Origin: Azolla caroliniana
Lineage: Eukaryota > Polypodiophyta
NCBI GenBank assembly: GCA_043228905.1
Contig: JBHGNT010000013.1
Location: 14,074,001 to 14,138,000 of the forward strand
Length of the DNA: 64,000 nucleotides
Direction of reading: 5' to 3'
Below the pieces are notes generated by a model. That model saw only the letters and a list, made by a program, of their open reading frames with translations, searched no databases and had not been told where the DNA came from. Below, piece by piece: positions 1-10,179 of the stretch (position 1 is the first letter of the stretch; every line of letters begins with the position of its first letter). A program made the translations under genes and the position numbers.

Positions 1-2
1 CC

Positions 3-617
3 GTTATCCGCCCATTCTCGCCGTTTGTCGAAACGGCCACAGACCTTCCTGACAGCCGCCCAGTCCGTAGTGAGCCCGTCTTCGGTTTCCAGCAAGAGGC
101 CCACGTGCTCCCGATCCCGTTCGTCGACCGACTTGACAAACAGCAAGACCCGGCTCGTGTCCAGGATGGTTCGGTCGAGCGCCGAAAGGCGCGCAAAGTT
201 TTCCTCGAACTCCCGGAGGAGCGCCGACGCGTTTCTTCCCTTCCCCGGGGACTCCACCCATTCCATGAACCTTCGCTTCGAAAGCCGGAGCGCGTCGTCC
301 AGCCCGTATTTCTCTAGGAGCCGACCTTCGAACTCCTCCCAGGTACGGCTCTCCGTCCGCACCTCGAGCACCTCCGCATGGATGCTCGGCATCGCCACTC
401 GGGGAAATCCGGCAAGACGCCTTTCTTCCGGAATGTCCCGCATCAGCATCTCCGCACCGTAGGACGCCAAATACTTCGTGGCATCCTTCCCATCGAACCG
501 GCCGATCGTGCCGATGACCGCCTCAATAGCTCTGTCGAGGGCACCGGTGCTCTCGCGCGCGTTTACAATCCGATCCACGGCCGAAGCCATGGCCTCTGCG
601 AGATCCGACCCCCTCAT
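3..617 (-). CDS. Ty3/gypsy gag-like ORF, runs off the left edge
   Basis: Capsid-type Gag segment of an LTR retrotransposon. The frame starts at ATG 617-615 and stays open to the window edge (205 codons), so the protein is partial at its C-terminus. It aligns residue by residue with the second gag ORF at 10180-10812: both begin MRG and share TGALDRAIE, GFPRV, AEVLEV, TWEEFE, WVESPGKGRN, LDRT and CGRFDKRR. The order and content fit a retrotransposon gag domain. It is GC-rich, unlike the host genes further right. The 5' LTR of the same element follows upstream (about 670-1445), with a conserved candidate primer-binding site at 641-659. No stop or frameshift is visible in the part seen. That it is Gag is inferred from position and from the pol copies nearby; I could not run a profile search. 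Confidence 0.75.
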   Translation of the reverse strand, partial: MRGSDLAEAMASAVDRIVNARESTGALDRAIEAVIGTIGRFDGKDATKYLASYGAEMLMRDIPEERRLAGFPRVAMPSIHAEVLEVRTESRTWEEFEGRLLEKYGLDDALRLSKRRFMEWVESPGKGRNASALLREFEENFARLSALDRTILDTSRVLLFVKSVDERDREHVGLLLETEDGLTTDWAAVRKVCGRFDKRREWADN

Positions 618-669
618 CTTCTGCTCTTCTGCCGCCTCTTTCACGTCGGGTTCACCAAAGATGTCGAGA

Positions 670-1445
670 TATTTCGCAAGTGCGTGTGGAGATGAGGCGG
701 GACCGCGGGGGTCTCGAACCAAAGAGCAAGCGAGGGAGGAGAAAGAGGGAGAACCGGCTACGCAGGACCGGGGGTACACAGGGACACGGCCCTTCAGCAC
801 GGAGAACGCGAACAGACACCGACACAGACAGACGCGAACGACTAAATATGTATATTAACAAAATGGCTAACACGACTACAACCCTCGATGGGGCACAGGT
901 TGGTTACAACCGAACAGGCCGGCGAACAGATGCCGATGCCTGTTCGCTTCGACGCACAAACGGGGTAGCAGGTCGGAGGTGCTGCCGGAAGCACTCGGGC
1001 GTTCCTCGAAACAGCGCGAGCCTCCTCGGAACCCTGCACAGAAAGCTATGGAGCTCAAGAAGGAAGGAAACAGAGAGAGAAGCGTCCAGAAACGGTCCGA
1101 CAGCACTTCGTCCTCTCTGCGCGAGATCTCTGCAACAGCTCTTTCCTGCTCCTTATATAGGCCGACGAGCAGGCCGTCATGTCAGCTTTATTCCCTGTCC
1201 CTTTTGGACAGGGATCCGCTCCGTTCTTCACGCATCCGCGTAGTTACGCCGCCGATTCGTACAGTTCGCGCGCGTGACCGAAAAGACTGTTCGCGCGGTC
1301 TTTGTCTTTACTCGTGTTAGGGCCCGTTCCTGCCGACCATCCTCCTAATTCGATTCTATGTACAACTTGGAGCGTGCGCGCGTGAAGAACCGGTTCCCAC
1401 GCCTTGGTGCGCCGATTCCGCTTATGGACGGTTTTCTTCACGACA
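670..1445 (-). repeat. 5' LTR of left-edge Ty3/gypsy element
   Basis: Diverged relative of the LTRs at 3068-3745 and 10864-11534. All three share the gaggcgggaccrcggggg block, a TATA box reading leftward, an 8-bp stem upstream of it, and the terminal ttctycacgaca. Here the TATA box is 1153-1159 (minus TATATAA) and the stem is 1193-1213 (ccctgtcc / ggacaggg, 5-nt loop). The right end (a1445) is well defined. The left end is estimated by alignment because the terminal tgttac of the sister LTRs has diverged. The gag ORF starts 53 bp to the left, so this is the 5' LTR of a minus-strand element. Confidence 0.7.
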
Positions 1446-2589
1446 CCGTTATGCCTTTATGATGATAGGTGACGACGGTCCAAGAATCAGAAACTTTTTC
1501 CGAGACAACCAAGGATCAACGATGGATCGAGGGCATGAAGGAAGAAATGCAGGCTCTATGTAAGAATGAGACATGGGATCTCATCCCTCGTTCCCCACAT
1601 AAGAAAGCGAACAACTGCAGATGGATATATAAAGTGAAATATAATGTTGACGGCTTGGTCAACCGCTAGAAGGCAAGACTCATAGCTAGGGGATACACTC
1701 AAACACACAAAGTCGATTATGAGGAGACCTTTGCCCCAGTGGCAAAGATGACGATTGTTCGGACATTCATTGCTCCAATAGTTGCTAAAGGCTGGCACCT
1801 CCACCAATTGGATGTAAAGAACGCCTTTCTTCAAGGTGAATTAACAGAGGAGGTCTTCATGATTCAACCACTTGGTTTCGAATAGACCAAGCATCCGACT
1901 GCAATCTGCCGACTCAAGAAGCCATTGTACAAACTCAAGCAAGCATTGCGTGCTTGGCACTCGAAGATCACTCAGTATCTTCATCAAATCGGCTTCCGAA
2001 TGTCGAAATAGGATAATTCCCTCTACATCAGAAGCATGTTTGACAACCCGATTGTCATCATCCTATACGTGGATGATCTAGTCATCGGAGGAAAGAATCT
2101 AGCCGATATTAGTAAGGTCAAATCACTCCTATCCGACATATTCAAAATGAAAGACATGCACAAGCTCCATTACTTCCTCAATATAGAAGTAATTAGGACA
2201 CCAATGGGGATTTTGATCTCTCGGCGGCACTACATCCTCAACTTGCTCTACAAGTTCGGGATGACTGAGTGCAAACATTTGTCCACCCTCCTCGATCAAA
2301 ACCTTAAGCTCGATGCCGACTCAGGAACCCAAGAGTGTAAGCCGACTCAATATCGTCAACTGATCGACAACTTAATCTATCTAACCATCACACGACCCAA
2401 CCTTAGTTATCTGATCGGTCTACTTAGTCAATTCATGCAGAAACCTTGGGATGTTCATCTAGATTGCGCTAAGAGAGTACGTGAGTACATCTGTGGGACG
2501 ATTGATTACGACATCATGTATAAGTTGAACACGATTGTTCAACTCGAAGGGTACTCGGATGCAAAGTGGGCCGGTTATAAGGCTGACAG
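1446..2589 (+). pseudogene. Ty1/copia reverse transcriptase fragment (5' part of interrupted copia)
   Basis: Copia-type RT: WIYKVKYN, KARLIARGYTQ, DYEETFAPVAK, QLDVKNAFLQGEL, KPLYKLKQ, YVDDLVIGG, then the RNase H start (YSDAKWAG). The frame is broken by in-frame stops near 1666, 1884 and 2008, so it is dead. The 5' half (gag, protease, integrase) is missing; it starts abruptly next to the gypsy LTR ending at 1445. The RNase H region is cut after gacag (2585-2589) and resumes at 11548, where the next residues give the family motif RRSTLGF. The same element continues at 12627-12826 and ends in a copia polypurine tract. Confidence 0.85.
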
Positions 2590-3067
2590 TGTCACGACAC
2601 AATGATGTCAAATACGTAGTCAATGAGGATTGAACCTGCAACCTCACATCTACAAAGATGTCATGCTCAACAATTTTGATATGAGCATGCATTTGTATAT
2701 AATGGTTTAGTATTCTATAGTCTAGCATATAGTACATTTTCAAATTAGAATATTCTAGTCGTTAGTATATTCTAAAAATATTGTACGACATATTCTAGAC
2801 GAGTATATTCTACAGATATTTCTCAAGTATATTCTAGAGATATTTAATCTTAGAACATGTATAAATACTTGTAACCTCCTTGGTCCCTTTCAAGGGATTC
2901 AACACCAATCATTGACACATCAATCTAGTATTCTCGTTTCATTCCATCTTGTCTCCTTCTTCATCTTTGTCTTCATTCTCTTATGTCGTTCCTAGCTTGT
3001 CAAGTTCCTCGTAGCCTTGTCATTCGTGCTCCGTCCTAGTCCGCAATTGGTGTGTCCGTTGTCGCGT
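2590..3067 (+). mobile_element. LTR-like sequence wedged between copia and gypsy LTR
   Basis: AT-rich 478 bp that begins with TG directly after the 5-bp repeat gacag and ends at the gypsy LTR. It has about six attcta motifs (2710-2840), a TATA box at 2860-2867 (tataaata) and a small inverted repeat just downstream (ccttg...caagg), all reading rightward, as in an LTR promoter. A tRNA-like stretch lies on the minus strand at about 2625-2680 with a box-B match GGTTCAATCC. No coding potential. It may be a partial LTR of a third family or the left end of the composite insertion; no matching partner LTR is seen in the window. Confidence 0.45.
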
Positions 3068-3300
3068 TGTTACGCGCATGCGTAGAGAACGAGGCGGGAC
3101 CACGGGGGCCTTAGACCGAGGAATAACCAAATGAGGGGAGGGGAAGGAAACTAACGATGTAATTCATATGCGCACAGACCCACAGAATCATAGGAATTGC
3201 AACTAACTACAGAACGTGAGATGGAGATAGAACGAATGTTTATGTATATATAAATCAAGGTGTTACAACCGGCAAGTCGGCGAGTGGTGGGCTCCGACGC

Positions 3301-3331
<31 letters not shown>

Positions 3332-3745
3332 ACATGAGATGGAGACTTTGCCGAAAGCACTCAGGCGTCCTGTGGAGCAGAGTCAGCCTCCCGAAACCTG
3401 CACAGAACAATTATGGAGACGACAGAGGAGAGGAGAAGCGCTCGGTTCCAGTCCGGCAACACTTCGTCCTCCACAAAACGCGATATTTTTTTCCTCACTT
3501 CTCCCTCTCTTTTATAGCCCAAGGAGGGAGGCCGTTACCACCCGTTACATCATGTTTATTCCCTGTCCTTTCGGACAGGGATACGCCTCGATTTCCTCCC
3601 TACCGAATGCGTACTACCTAGGATTTTGCCTCATGCGACTTGTACCTATCTACGTACTATATAACAAAACTTGTGCCCACGTGTAAGGGCTGATTTACGC
3701 ACGTTATACCCGGTTTCCGCCCAGGGACGGTTTTCTCCACGACAT
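3068..3745 (-). repeat. 3' LTR of the gypsy element
   Basis: Runs tgttac...acgaca on the plus strand, so TGTCGT...GTAACA on the element's strand. Contains a (CA)n tract at about 3304-3330, TATA box on the minus strand at 3511-3516, and the perfect stem 3561-3568 / 3573-3580 (ccctgtcc, loop tttc, ggacaggg) 45 bp upstream of TATA. The internal boundary at 3745 is fixed by the adjoining purine-rich tract. Confidence 0.85.
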
Positions 3746-3757
3746 CTGCCTCCGCCT
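3746..3757 (-). other. Polypurine tract of gypsy element
   Basis: On the element's strand this reads GGCGGAGGCAGA directly before the 3' LTR, the expected place for the second-strand primer of an LTR retrotransposon. Confidence 0.65.
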
Positions 3758-3925
3758 AACCACGCATCCACCGGTATGTGCCAAAATTAGACTCTTGCCG
3801 GAGAAGACCAGCCCACGCTTATCCTTCATCTTCCAGATCGGCATTTGTTCCGAGCCGGTCGTTGTCGCTATCTAGGTTGTCTGGGTCCGGTTCAACCTCG
3901 TGCCACTTTTTGAATGCTTTGATCC

Positions 3926-4751
3926 TTTTCCCCGCCACCGATACTGCCATCCTTGTCCCATCGAGCTCCGCGAGATGGTAGGTCCCGTTGTTGTTGGCGC
4001 TTGTCACCACATACGGCCCGAACCACCTTCTTGCAAACTTCCGCGTTGCCCTATGCTGGTTGTCGAGGTTGTTGTCATATACTAGAACCCAGTCGCCTTC
4101 CTCGATCTTCTTCGATCTCAGTCGGTGAGTTTGGTTAAACCGTCCTTTGTTCTTTACCCTCACCACCCGTAGCTTCTCCGCGGCTCGGTCCACGTCCTCC
4201 GGTCTTCGCTCCAGCTGCCGAATCCGTACCGCTAACGGCTCCTCTTGGCTCGTCTCGTCCTTCCAGTCCACCGTGGCCCACGAGGAGATTGTCTGCTTCG
4301 TTGGCATGATCGGCTTCTGTCTGTACATTAGATCTACCTTTTCCCCGCCACCGATACCGCCATCCTTGTCCCATCGAGCTCCGCGAGATGGTAGGTCCCG
4401 TTGTTGTTGGCGCTTGTCACCACATACGGCCTGAACCACCTTCTTGCAAAATTCCGCGTTGCCCTATGCTGGTTGTCGAGGTTGTTGTCATATACTAGAA
4501 CCCAGTCGCCTTCCTCGATCTTCTTCGATCTCAGTCGGTGAGTCTGGTTAAACCGTCCTTTGTTCTTTACCCTCGCCACTCGTAGCTTCTCCACGGCTCG
4601 GTCCACGTCCTCCGGTCTTCGCTCCAGCTACCGAATCCATACCGCTAACAACTCCTCCTGGCTCATCTCGTCCTTCCAATCCACCGTGGCCCACAAGGAG
4701 ATTGTCTGCTCCGTTGGCATGATCGTCTTATGTCCGTACATTCGCTCTACC
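3926..4751. repeat. 413-bp tandem duplication in the gypsy integrase tail
   Basis: The blocks 3926-4338 and 4339-about 4751 are nearly identical at an offset of 413 bp; both open with ttttccccgccaccgata and close with the MPTEQTIS / MPTKQTIS coding region. The duplication gives two successive integrase C-terminal domains in the minus frame. Confidence 0.85.
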
Positions 4752-4962
4752 AGCATGAACCCGGTTACCGAACTATGCGTGGTTCGGTCCGCCCACAATG
4801 CATAGGGTAAGAGCCGCGGCCAGTTCCCGACATGGCCTCCACACACCCGTACCAACGCTTTGACGATCGGCCCGTGCCCGCGCTCTACCTTCCCGTTAGC
4901 CTCTGGATTGTATATGGTGGTGAGCGAGAGTTTAATCCCTAGCCGGACAAACAACTCTTCCG

Positions 4963-5023
4963 CCTCTTGTGCGTCCAATTCTCCGCGGCTTCCGCCTCTT
5001 GTGCGTCCAATTCTCCGCGGCCG
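4963..5023. repeat. Short tandem duplication that frameshifts integrase
   Basis: The segment cttccgcctcttgtgcgtcc with its following bases occurs twice in tandem with a period of about 32 bp. It shifts the minus-strand frame right at the integrase motif GELDAQEAE, splitting the core domain in two. Confidence 0.7.
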
Positions 5024-7639
5024 GCCACGATCTTACCTACACACCCGTACCGGCATACCGCTTCTTCAATCAGAAATCGGCACACGGCTGCGGTCGTTTT
5101 GTTCTGCAACGCTCGACCTTCTACCTGGTTTGTCAGGTCTTCCCGAGCCAACACCAGATACCGCATTTGCCCTGCCCCCATCGGCATCGTCACCAGATCC
5201 ACCATCCACTTGAAGTGGACGGTCGGAGGGTAGGTCGGGTGGAGCTCGTCCCGATGTTGGACTATGGAGTGCACATGACAGCTTTCGCAAGTCGTCACGA
5301 ACCGATGCACGTCCCAGTATAGCCCTGGCCACCAGTACTTCTCCTTTAGCTTCTCGAATGTGGCCCACGTCCCGCGGTGCCCGGCCCAAGGACTCTCGTG
5401 GTACGCCATCAACAATTCTTTCTGTTCCTCTTTCTTCGCCACCACTCGGAGTGGGATGCCGTTTCTCTTCTTCGGGTGCTTCCATATGCTCCCGTCTCGT
5501 AGGAAGAATCGATACGCTTTCTTCTTAATCCAGTTGGTCTCTTCCTTCGTCCATGCTGCGTCCGGTGTCAATGTCTTCAAGAACCCACCGATCTAGAGCC
5601 ACTCCCCGTCGTACTTGCTCTCGTTGAATTCGTTAAGCGCCGGAGTGCTCCCCTTTCTTGTTGTCATGTTAGCTGACCCGAAGAAGTCCTCACCGACTTC
5701 TTCGTTATCTGAAACCATGTCGTCCTCATCGCAGAACCGTGCCCTTGAAAGCCTATCGACAATGGCATTATCTTTTCCGAAGATGTGTCGTATCTCCGGG
5801 TTCAGGGACTTGATGTACGCGATCCACCTGAGCATTGCCAGGTCCGGAGTCGCGCATCCGGAGACCATACCCAGAATCGGTAGGCAGTCCGTCTCTATGA
5901 TCACTTCCGTCCCGATCAGATAGTCGTTGTCGGCCTTGACGGCCGAAACGATACCCCATAGCTTGCACTTGATTTGGGCGTATCCTCGCTACCGCTCGCT
6001 CAATACCTTTGCCCCGAATTGGATCGGGAACTGTACGTCGTCTTCATCTTCCTGATTGATCACCCACCCGATCCCGGTGGGGCTCGTGTCCACCGTCACG
6101 TAAACGGGAACTTCCTTGCCATAAACCGCGTTTCGGAAAGCCGGTGCCACGGTGAGCGACTCCTTCAGTCTCTGGACCGACTCCACGTGCTCCGTCCTCC
6201 ATTCAAACCGGCACCCTTTCTTTAATAACCCGTAAAGCGGTTCCGCGACATTCGTGTAGTGCTGAATCTAGATGTGATAGAACACACACGCCTCAAGGAT
6301 CCTTCGGACCTCCGTGACCGACCCACAATCATCCTTCATCGCGGAGATGGCTTCTACCTTCGTCGGGGACGGCTTCCGGCCGTAGGGCCCGCGCAGGTGT
6401 CCGACTACCAGGATCTCCGGTTGTCCGAAGGCTAAATTTTCTCCGGAGAAGGTGAGCCGCACGCTCTCAAGTCTTTGTAGCACCTTCTCGTAGTCACAGA
6501 TGTGAGCCATCACGAACCTCTGGCAACCGTCGGGCCCGACTGACTCGTCCTTGTCCTCCACCGGACATCCTTTGATCGGGATGTCGTCCAGAAACGGCAT
6601 GGTGATGTCCGAGATGCAGTCCCTCAACACCTTGTTCATCGCATTCACCATGTGCGCCACTGAGTTCGTTCCTCCTTGTGGTAGGGTACACATCCGAACT
6701 AGGCCGAGAGGAGTCCGCATCGTCATGACATCCTTGCTCTCTACGGCTAGCTGGGACTGATTGTAGCCTGAGTACAAGTCCCCGATCGAGTAGATCGACC
6801 TCCCTACGAAGGCCTCCGCGAACTCATCGATGGTCGGTCCGATACCTGCATTTCGAATGGTCACCTTGTTGACCGGCTGCAGGTCTTGTATGAAGCGCAA
6901 TGTGTCGTTCTTCTTCGGCACGGTAAACCACCGATTCAAATATGGGGCACTCGATGGTTCGAGGATGCCCATCTCCACCTTCTATTTCAGCAGCTCCATC
7001 AGCTTCAGTATGTGAGCTCTGGGTACCAGAATCAGTTTGAGACTCCATGGCACATGCGGTACCGTGAAGATCACCATTGGTTCCACAACCTTGGGTCTAC
7101 ACACCCGATCTCCTCCGGTGAGAATGTGAAAGCCTTCCTGTGCCTCCCGAGCATTCTCCGAAACCGGTCCTCTTCCGTCGGCAGTAGAAAACCACCCCCA
7201 CCGATCTTGAGCTCCCATAGCGTTATGTCGGTGAACGTGTGTCCTATGCTGGCCGGATGTCGTAAACTTGGGTCCGACGCGACCCCCTTTATCCTTAACT
7301 TGTTGCCCTCCGGCAAGGGTGCCGCGACTGGCCTCACCTTCCGGTCCACAGTCTTGTACTTCGTATCCACTCGGGCCGTCCGATCCGACTCGAGTCCACT
7401 ACCGAAGTCGGTGATGACTTCGTACATCTTTTCCGAACATACCGAAATCATCTGGTCCTCATTAAGGCCTTCTCCGAACACCTCCCGTAACTTCCCCAAG
7501 GTGTCGTCGAAAGAGACCGCCTCCACGACTCCATTGATTTCCTCTTCAGGGCCGAGGAATCCGCATGCCCGAAGTCGCTCCTCCGCCCGCTTCTTTTCCC
7601 GGCCAACTACGCCAACTATCGTACAACCACCGCTATCGA

Positions 7640-9533
7640 AGAACCAAAATTTTCTACCGCACAAGTCAAAAGAGAACTGTGGGGAGTCGTGTCGGCGATA
7701 AAATCGGATCGGGATTATTTGATCGGAGCCGAAGTGGTGATCGAGACGGATTGTCTTCCAATACTCGGGATGATGTGGTGTTGTACGATACCGGATGTAG
7801 CTATGCTAAGGTGGGTTGCATATGTCAAGTCGCTTAATCCGGAGGTTCGACACATCTCGGGGAAGGACAACGTGATAGCGGATATGTTATCAAGGGCTCG
7901 GTTCGGAGATGACATAACCGAATCGGATAATGAAGAAGTTTCCGAAGACTACTTCGCGTCGGAGCACATATGCCGAGTGAATGTAATCCGAGAATTCCGG
8001 GAAGAAGAATACGAGGGAGAAAGTTTGATGATCAGAAAGATGTTACAAGAGGCCGAGGACTCAACAAACGATAAAGGAAGAAGAGCCGAGATCCGAAGGA
8101 AGAAGAGGCAAGTCCAAAAGTTCTTCTTGGAAAACGGATTAATATGGAGGGCACCGAAAAGACCGGATGGTATACCACTTCGAGTAGTCGGGACAAAAGA
8201 GCAACGAAACCGGATAATGTCCGAGTTTCACGAATCCGATTGGGCTGGACACCGAGGAACATGGGCAACATTTGTGAAGATCAAGCAAAAATATTGGTGG
8301 AAGAAAATGTACAAAGATGTCGTGGAGTTCACGGAAAGCTGCGAGAAATGTCAAGTCTACTCCGGGGTTCGACATCGAGATGAGTTACATCCGACATTCT
8401 CACCGACAATCAACTTCAAGTGGATGGTCGACATTGTGGCCATGCCGACCGGGATCGGACAAAAGAAATACTTGGTATTAGCTCGGGAAGATCTCACGAA
8501 TCAAGTAGAAGGTTGAGCGCTTCAGAGGAAAACGTGTTCCGCGGTATGCCAATTTCTTTTGGAGGAAGTATTTTGCAGGTACGGGTGCGTAGGGCAAGTG
8601 ATTGCGAACCGGGGAGAGCTCGACTCGGACAAAGCTAGGGGATTCTTCGCCAAACACGGAGTTCGGTTATCGCTGACAACGGCATACAATCCGGAGGCCA
8701 ACGGGAAAATCGAACGAGGACATAGTCCGATCGTGAAAGCACTTGCGAAGGCATGCGATGGAAAGGTGAAGGACTGGCCGCAGATGCTTCCGTATGCACT
8801 ATGGGCAGATCGGACGACGCATAGCTCCGTAAACGGTTACATGCCGGCAGAACTCATGACCGGACAAGCACCGGTAATGCCGACGGAAACCGTGATCGCA
8901 ACATGGACAGTGCTACCGTGGAAGGAAGAGATGAGCCGGGAAGAACTACTAGCGGTCCGGATACGACAACTAGAGGGAAGACCGGTAGACATAACGGAAG
9001 CAATATGCCGATAACAAGAAGCACGGTTCCGGAACAAAAGCCGGTTCGACACAAAGCACCGACTACGACCGAGGAGGATTGAAGAAGGAGATTGGGTGAT
9101 CGTCTATGACAGTAGTTTGGACCATCAACATACAACGATGCGGAAATTCGCGAAAAGGTGGTTCGGGCCATACGGGGTTCAGAAAGTCTTCGACAACGGA
9201 ACGTACCGATTGTCCGAGTTGGATGGAACAATACTACGAGTGCCTATAGCCGGGAAGCGGGTGAAGATTTTCAAGAAGCGGACCGACAACAAACCCTATG
9301 TGATCCAAGCCAAGGCCGACAACGAGGAGCAATCAGACGAAGACCACGGTGATGCGGGAAGCGAAGAAAGTGAATTACAACTCATAGTCGACATTAGGGG
9401 AGAATCGGAGGAAGCTTTGGGTGAAGACGGATATGAGGAATCGAGAACTTCGGCACATACCGGAGGATGTGCGGGTTCGGAGGGGGCGAGTGTCGTAGTG
9501 TATTCCACACACTACGTGAAAACCATAAAATAA
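7640..9533 (+). pseudogene. Opposite-orientation gypsy pol 3' half (RNase H, integrase)
   Basis: Plus-strand relative of the minus pol beside it, but a distinct and more AT-rich subfamily. It starts inside RNase H (QVKRELWGVVSAIKSDRDYL, ETDCLPILG, SGKDNVIADMLSRARF), then the HHCC finger (FHESDWAGHRG, CEKC), integrase core (FKWMVDIVAMPTG; NPEANGKIERGH) and C-terminal domain (RRIEEGDWVIVYD, FAKRWFGPYGVQ, LSELDGT) with an acidic tail. Stops occur at 8514-8516 and 9012-9014. The second catalytic Asp is Asn (IANRGELD). Gag, protease and RT are absent: the 5' truncation point lies at about 7620-7660, back-to-back with the minus pol. The frame runs through a purine-rich tract (cggagggggcgag) into the LTR start. 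Confidence 0.85.
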
Positions 9534-10150
9534 TATATCTGATTTTAGATACATATAAATAAATAAATAATATATCAAAATATTTATCACGTGCATAAGG
9601 CAAGATTCAAACCCTATACCTCCACGTAGCCAAACCTCAACTTTACCATCATGCTACCTTATCTTTAGTGTTCTACAAATAGATTTAATAACTATAAGTG
9701 CTTTATTTGTGCCTACCTTTATTAAAAGGTAAATCATGCATTTTTAGAGTGCGTGAATATTTTATGGAAAAACGCAAGCAACTAAAAAGTGACTCATGCA
9801 CATCTAGCGTGCATGAGCACTATATTTAGCAAATAAAAGCAAGGATTAAAAAAGCATCACATGCACATTTAGTGTGCATGAACATATTAGAAAAAAGCAT
9901 GTAGCTATGCTTAGTCTCTCCCATCACTATATAAGGATGGGGAGCACATTGTAGTTATTGTTGATTTTTTTTTCTATAATGATCAATCAATCTAAAATAT
10001 TCGTGGGATTCACGAATTTGCTAAAATAATTCTCTCTTACTACCTAAATATTGACTAAATATACTAAACTCATGGGATTCACAAGATTCTTATCTTATAA
10101 CTCTTTATACCTATTCTTTACTAGCCTTATTTGTATTTTTCTTCCTCCTA
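9489..10150 (+). repeat. 3' LTR of the plus-strand gypsy fragment
   Basis: Starts tgtcgt right after a polypurine-like cggagggggcgag. Strongly AT-rich. Contains a TATA box tatataagg at 9928-9936 followed about 30 bp on by the likely start of transcription. Three hairpin-forming units lie upstream of it (9735-9880). A tRNA-like segment (minus strand, about 9600-9660) has a box-B match GGTTTGAATC. The right end is not sharply defined; the sequence passes into the gag tail by 10213. Confidence 0.6.
9735..9880. repeat. Three hairpin units with CATGCAC/GTGCATG stems upstream of LTR TATA
   Basis: Three spaced copies of a palindromic unit: 9735-9755 (decayed), 9793-9817 (ctcatgcac / gtgcatgag, 7-nt loop) and 9860-9880 (catgcaca / tgtgcatg, 5-nt loop). 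Spacing is about 60 bp. The stem contains the CATGCA core typical of plant RY elements. Confidence 0.7.
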
Positions 10151-10179
10151 GTCCAAAACCTCGGCGGTTCCCACCCGAC

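Larger units (their letters stand above)
3819..7664 (-). pseudogene. Ty3/gypsy pol (RT, RNase H, integrase), degenerate
   Basis: Read leftward: PR-RT linker (7664-7071; KKRAEERLRACGF, VDRKVRPVAAPLPEG, FSPEEIGCVDP), then after a frameshift the RT (7218-6268; FTVPKKNDTLRFIQDLQPVN, LYSGYNQ, LPQGGTNS, FLDDIPIKG as the YxDD-type box), RNase H (6186-5593; VTVDTSPTGIGW, ETDCLPILG, GKDNAIVDRLSRARF), the integrase HHCC finger (HESPWAGH, CESC), catalytic core (KWMVDLVTM; NPEANGKVERGH) and a C-terminal domain (RRIEEGDW-like, NQHRATR, YHLAELDGTRM). Stops lie near 6979, 6265, 5986, 5591 and 4626. The second catalytic Asp of integrase is Gly (VAGRGELD). No chromodomain is evident. A 413-bp tandem duplication repeats the integrase tail. 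The family is recognisable as Ty3/gypsy; I cannot assign the clade with confidence. Confidence 0.85.

Noticed and set aside
25-462. Plus-strand ORF of 145 codons, and the similar one at 10220-10657
   Set aside because: Both are antisense to gag; they resemble each other only because the gag copies do.
680-1243. Plus-strand ORF of 187 codons
   Set aside because: It lies wholly within the LTR of a minus-strand gypsy element, has biased Arg/Thr composition and no domain; GC-rich LTR DNA gives chance ORFs.
6886-7701. Plus-strand ORF of 271 codons
   Set aside because: It is antisense to gypsy RT and linker sequence with clear family motifs on the minus strand; composition (Ser/Pro/Arg-rich) fits an antisense shadow.
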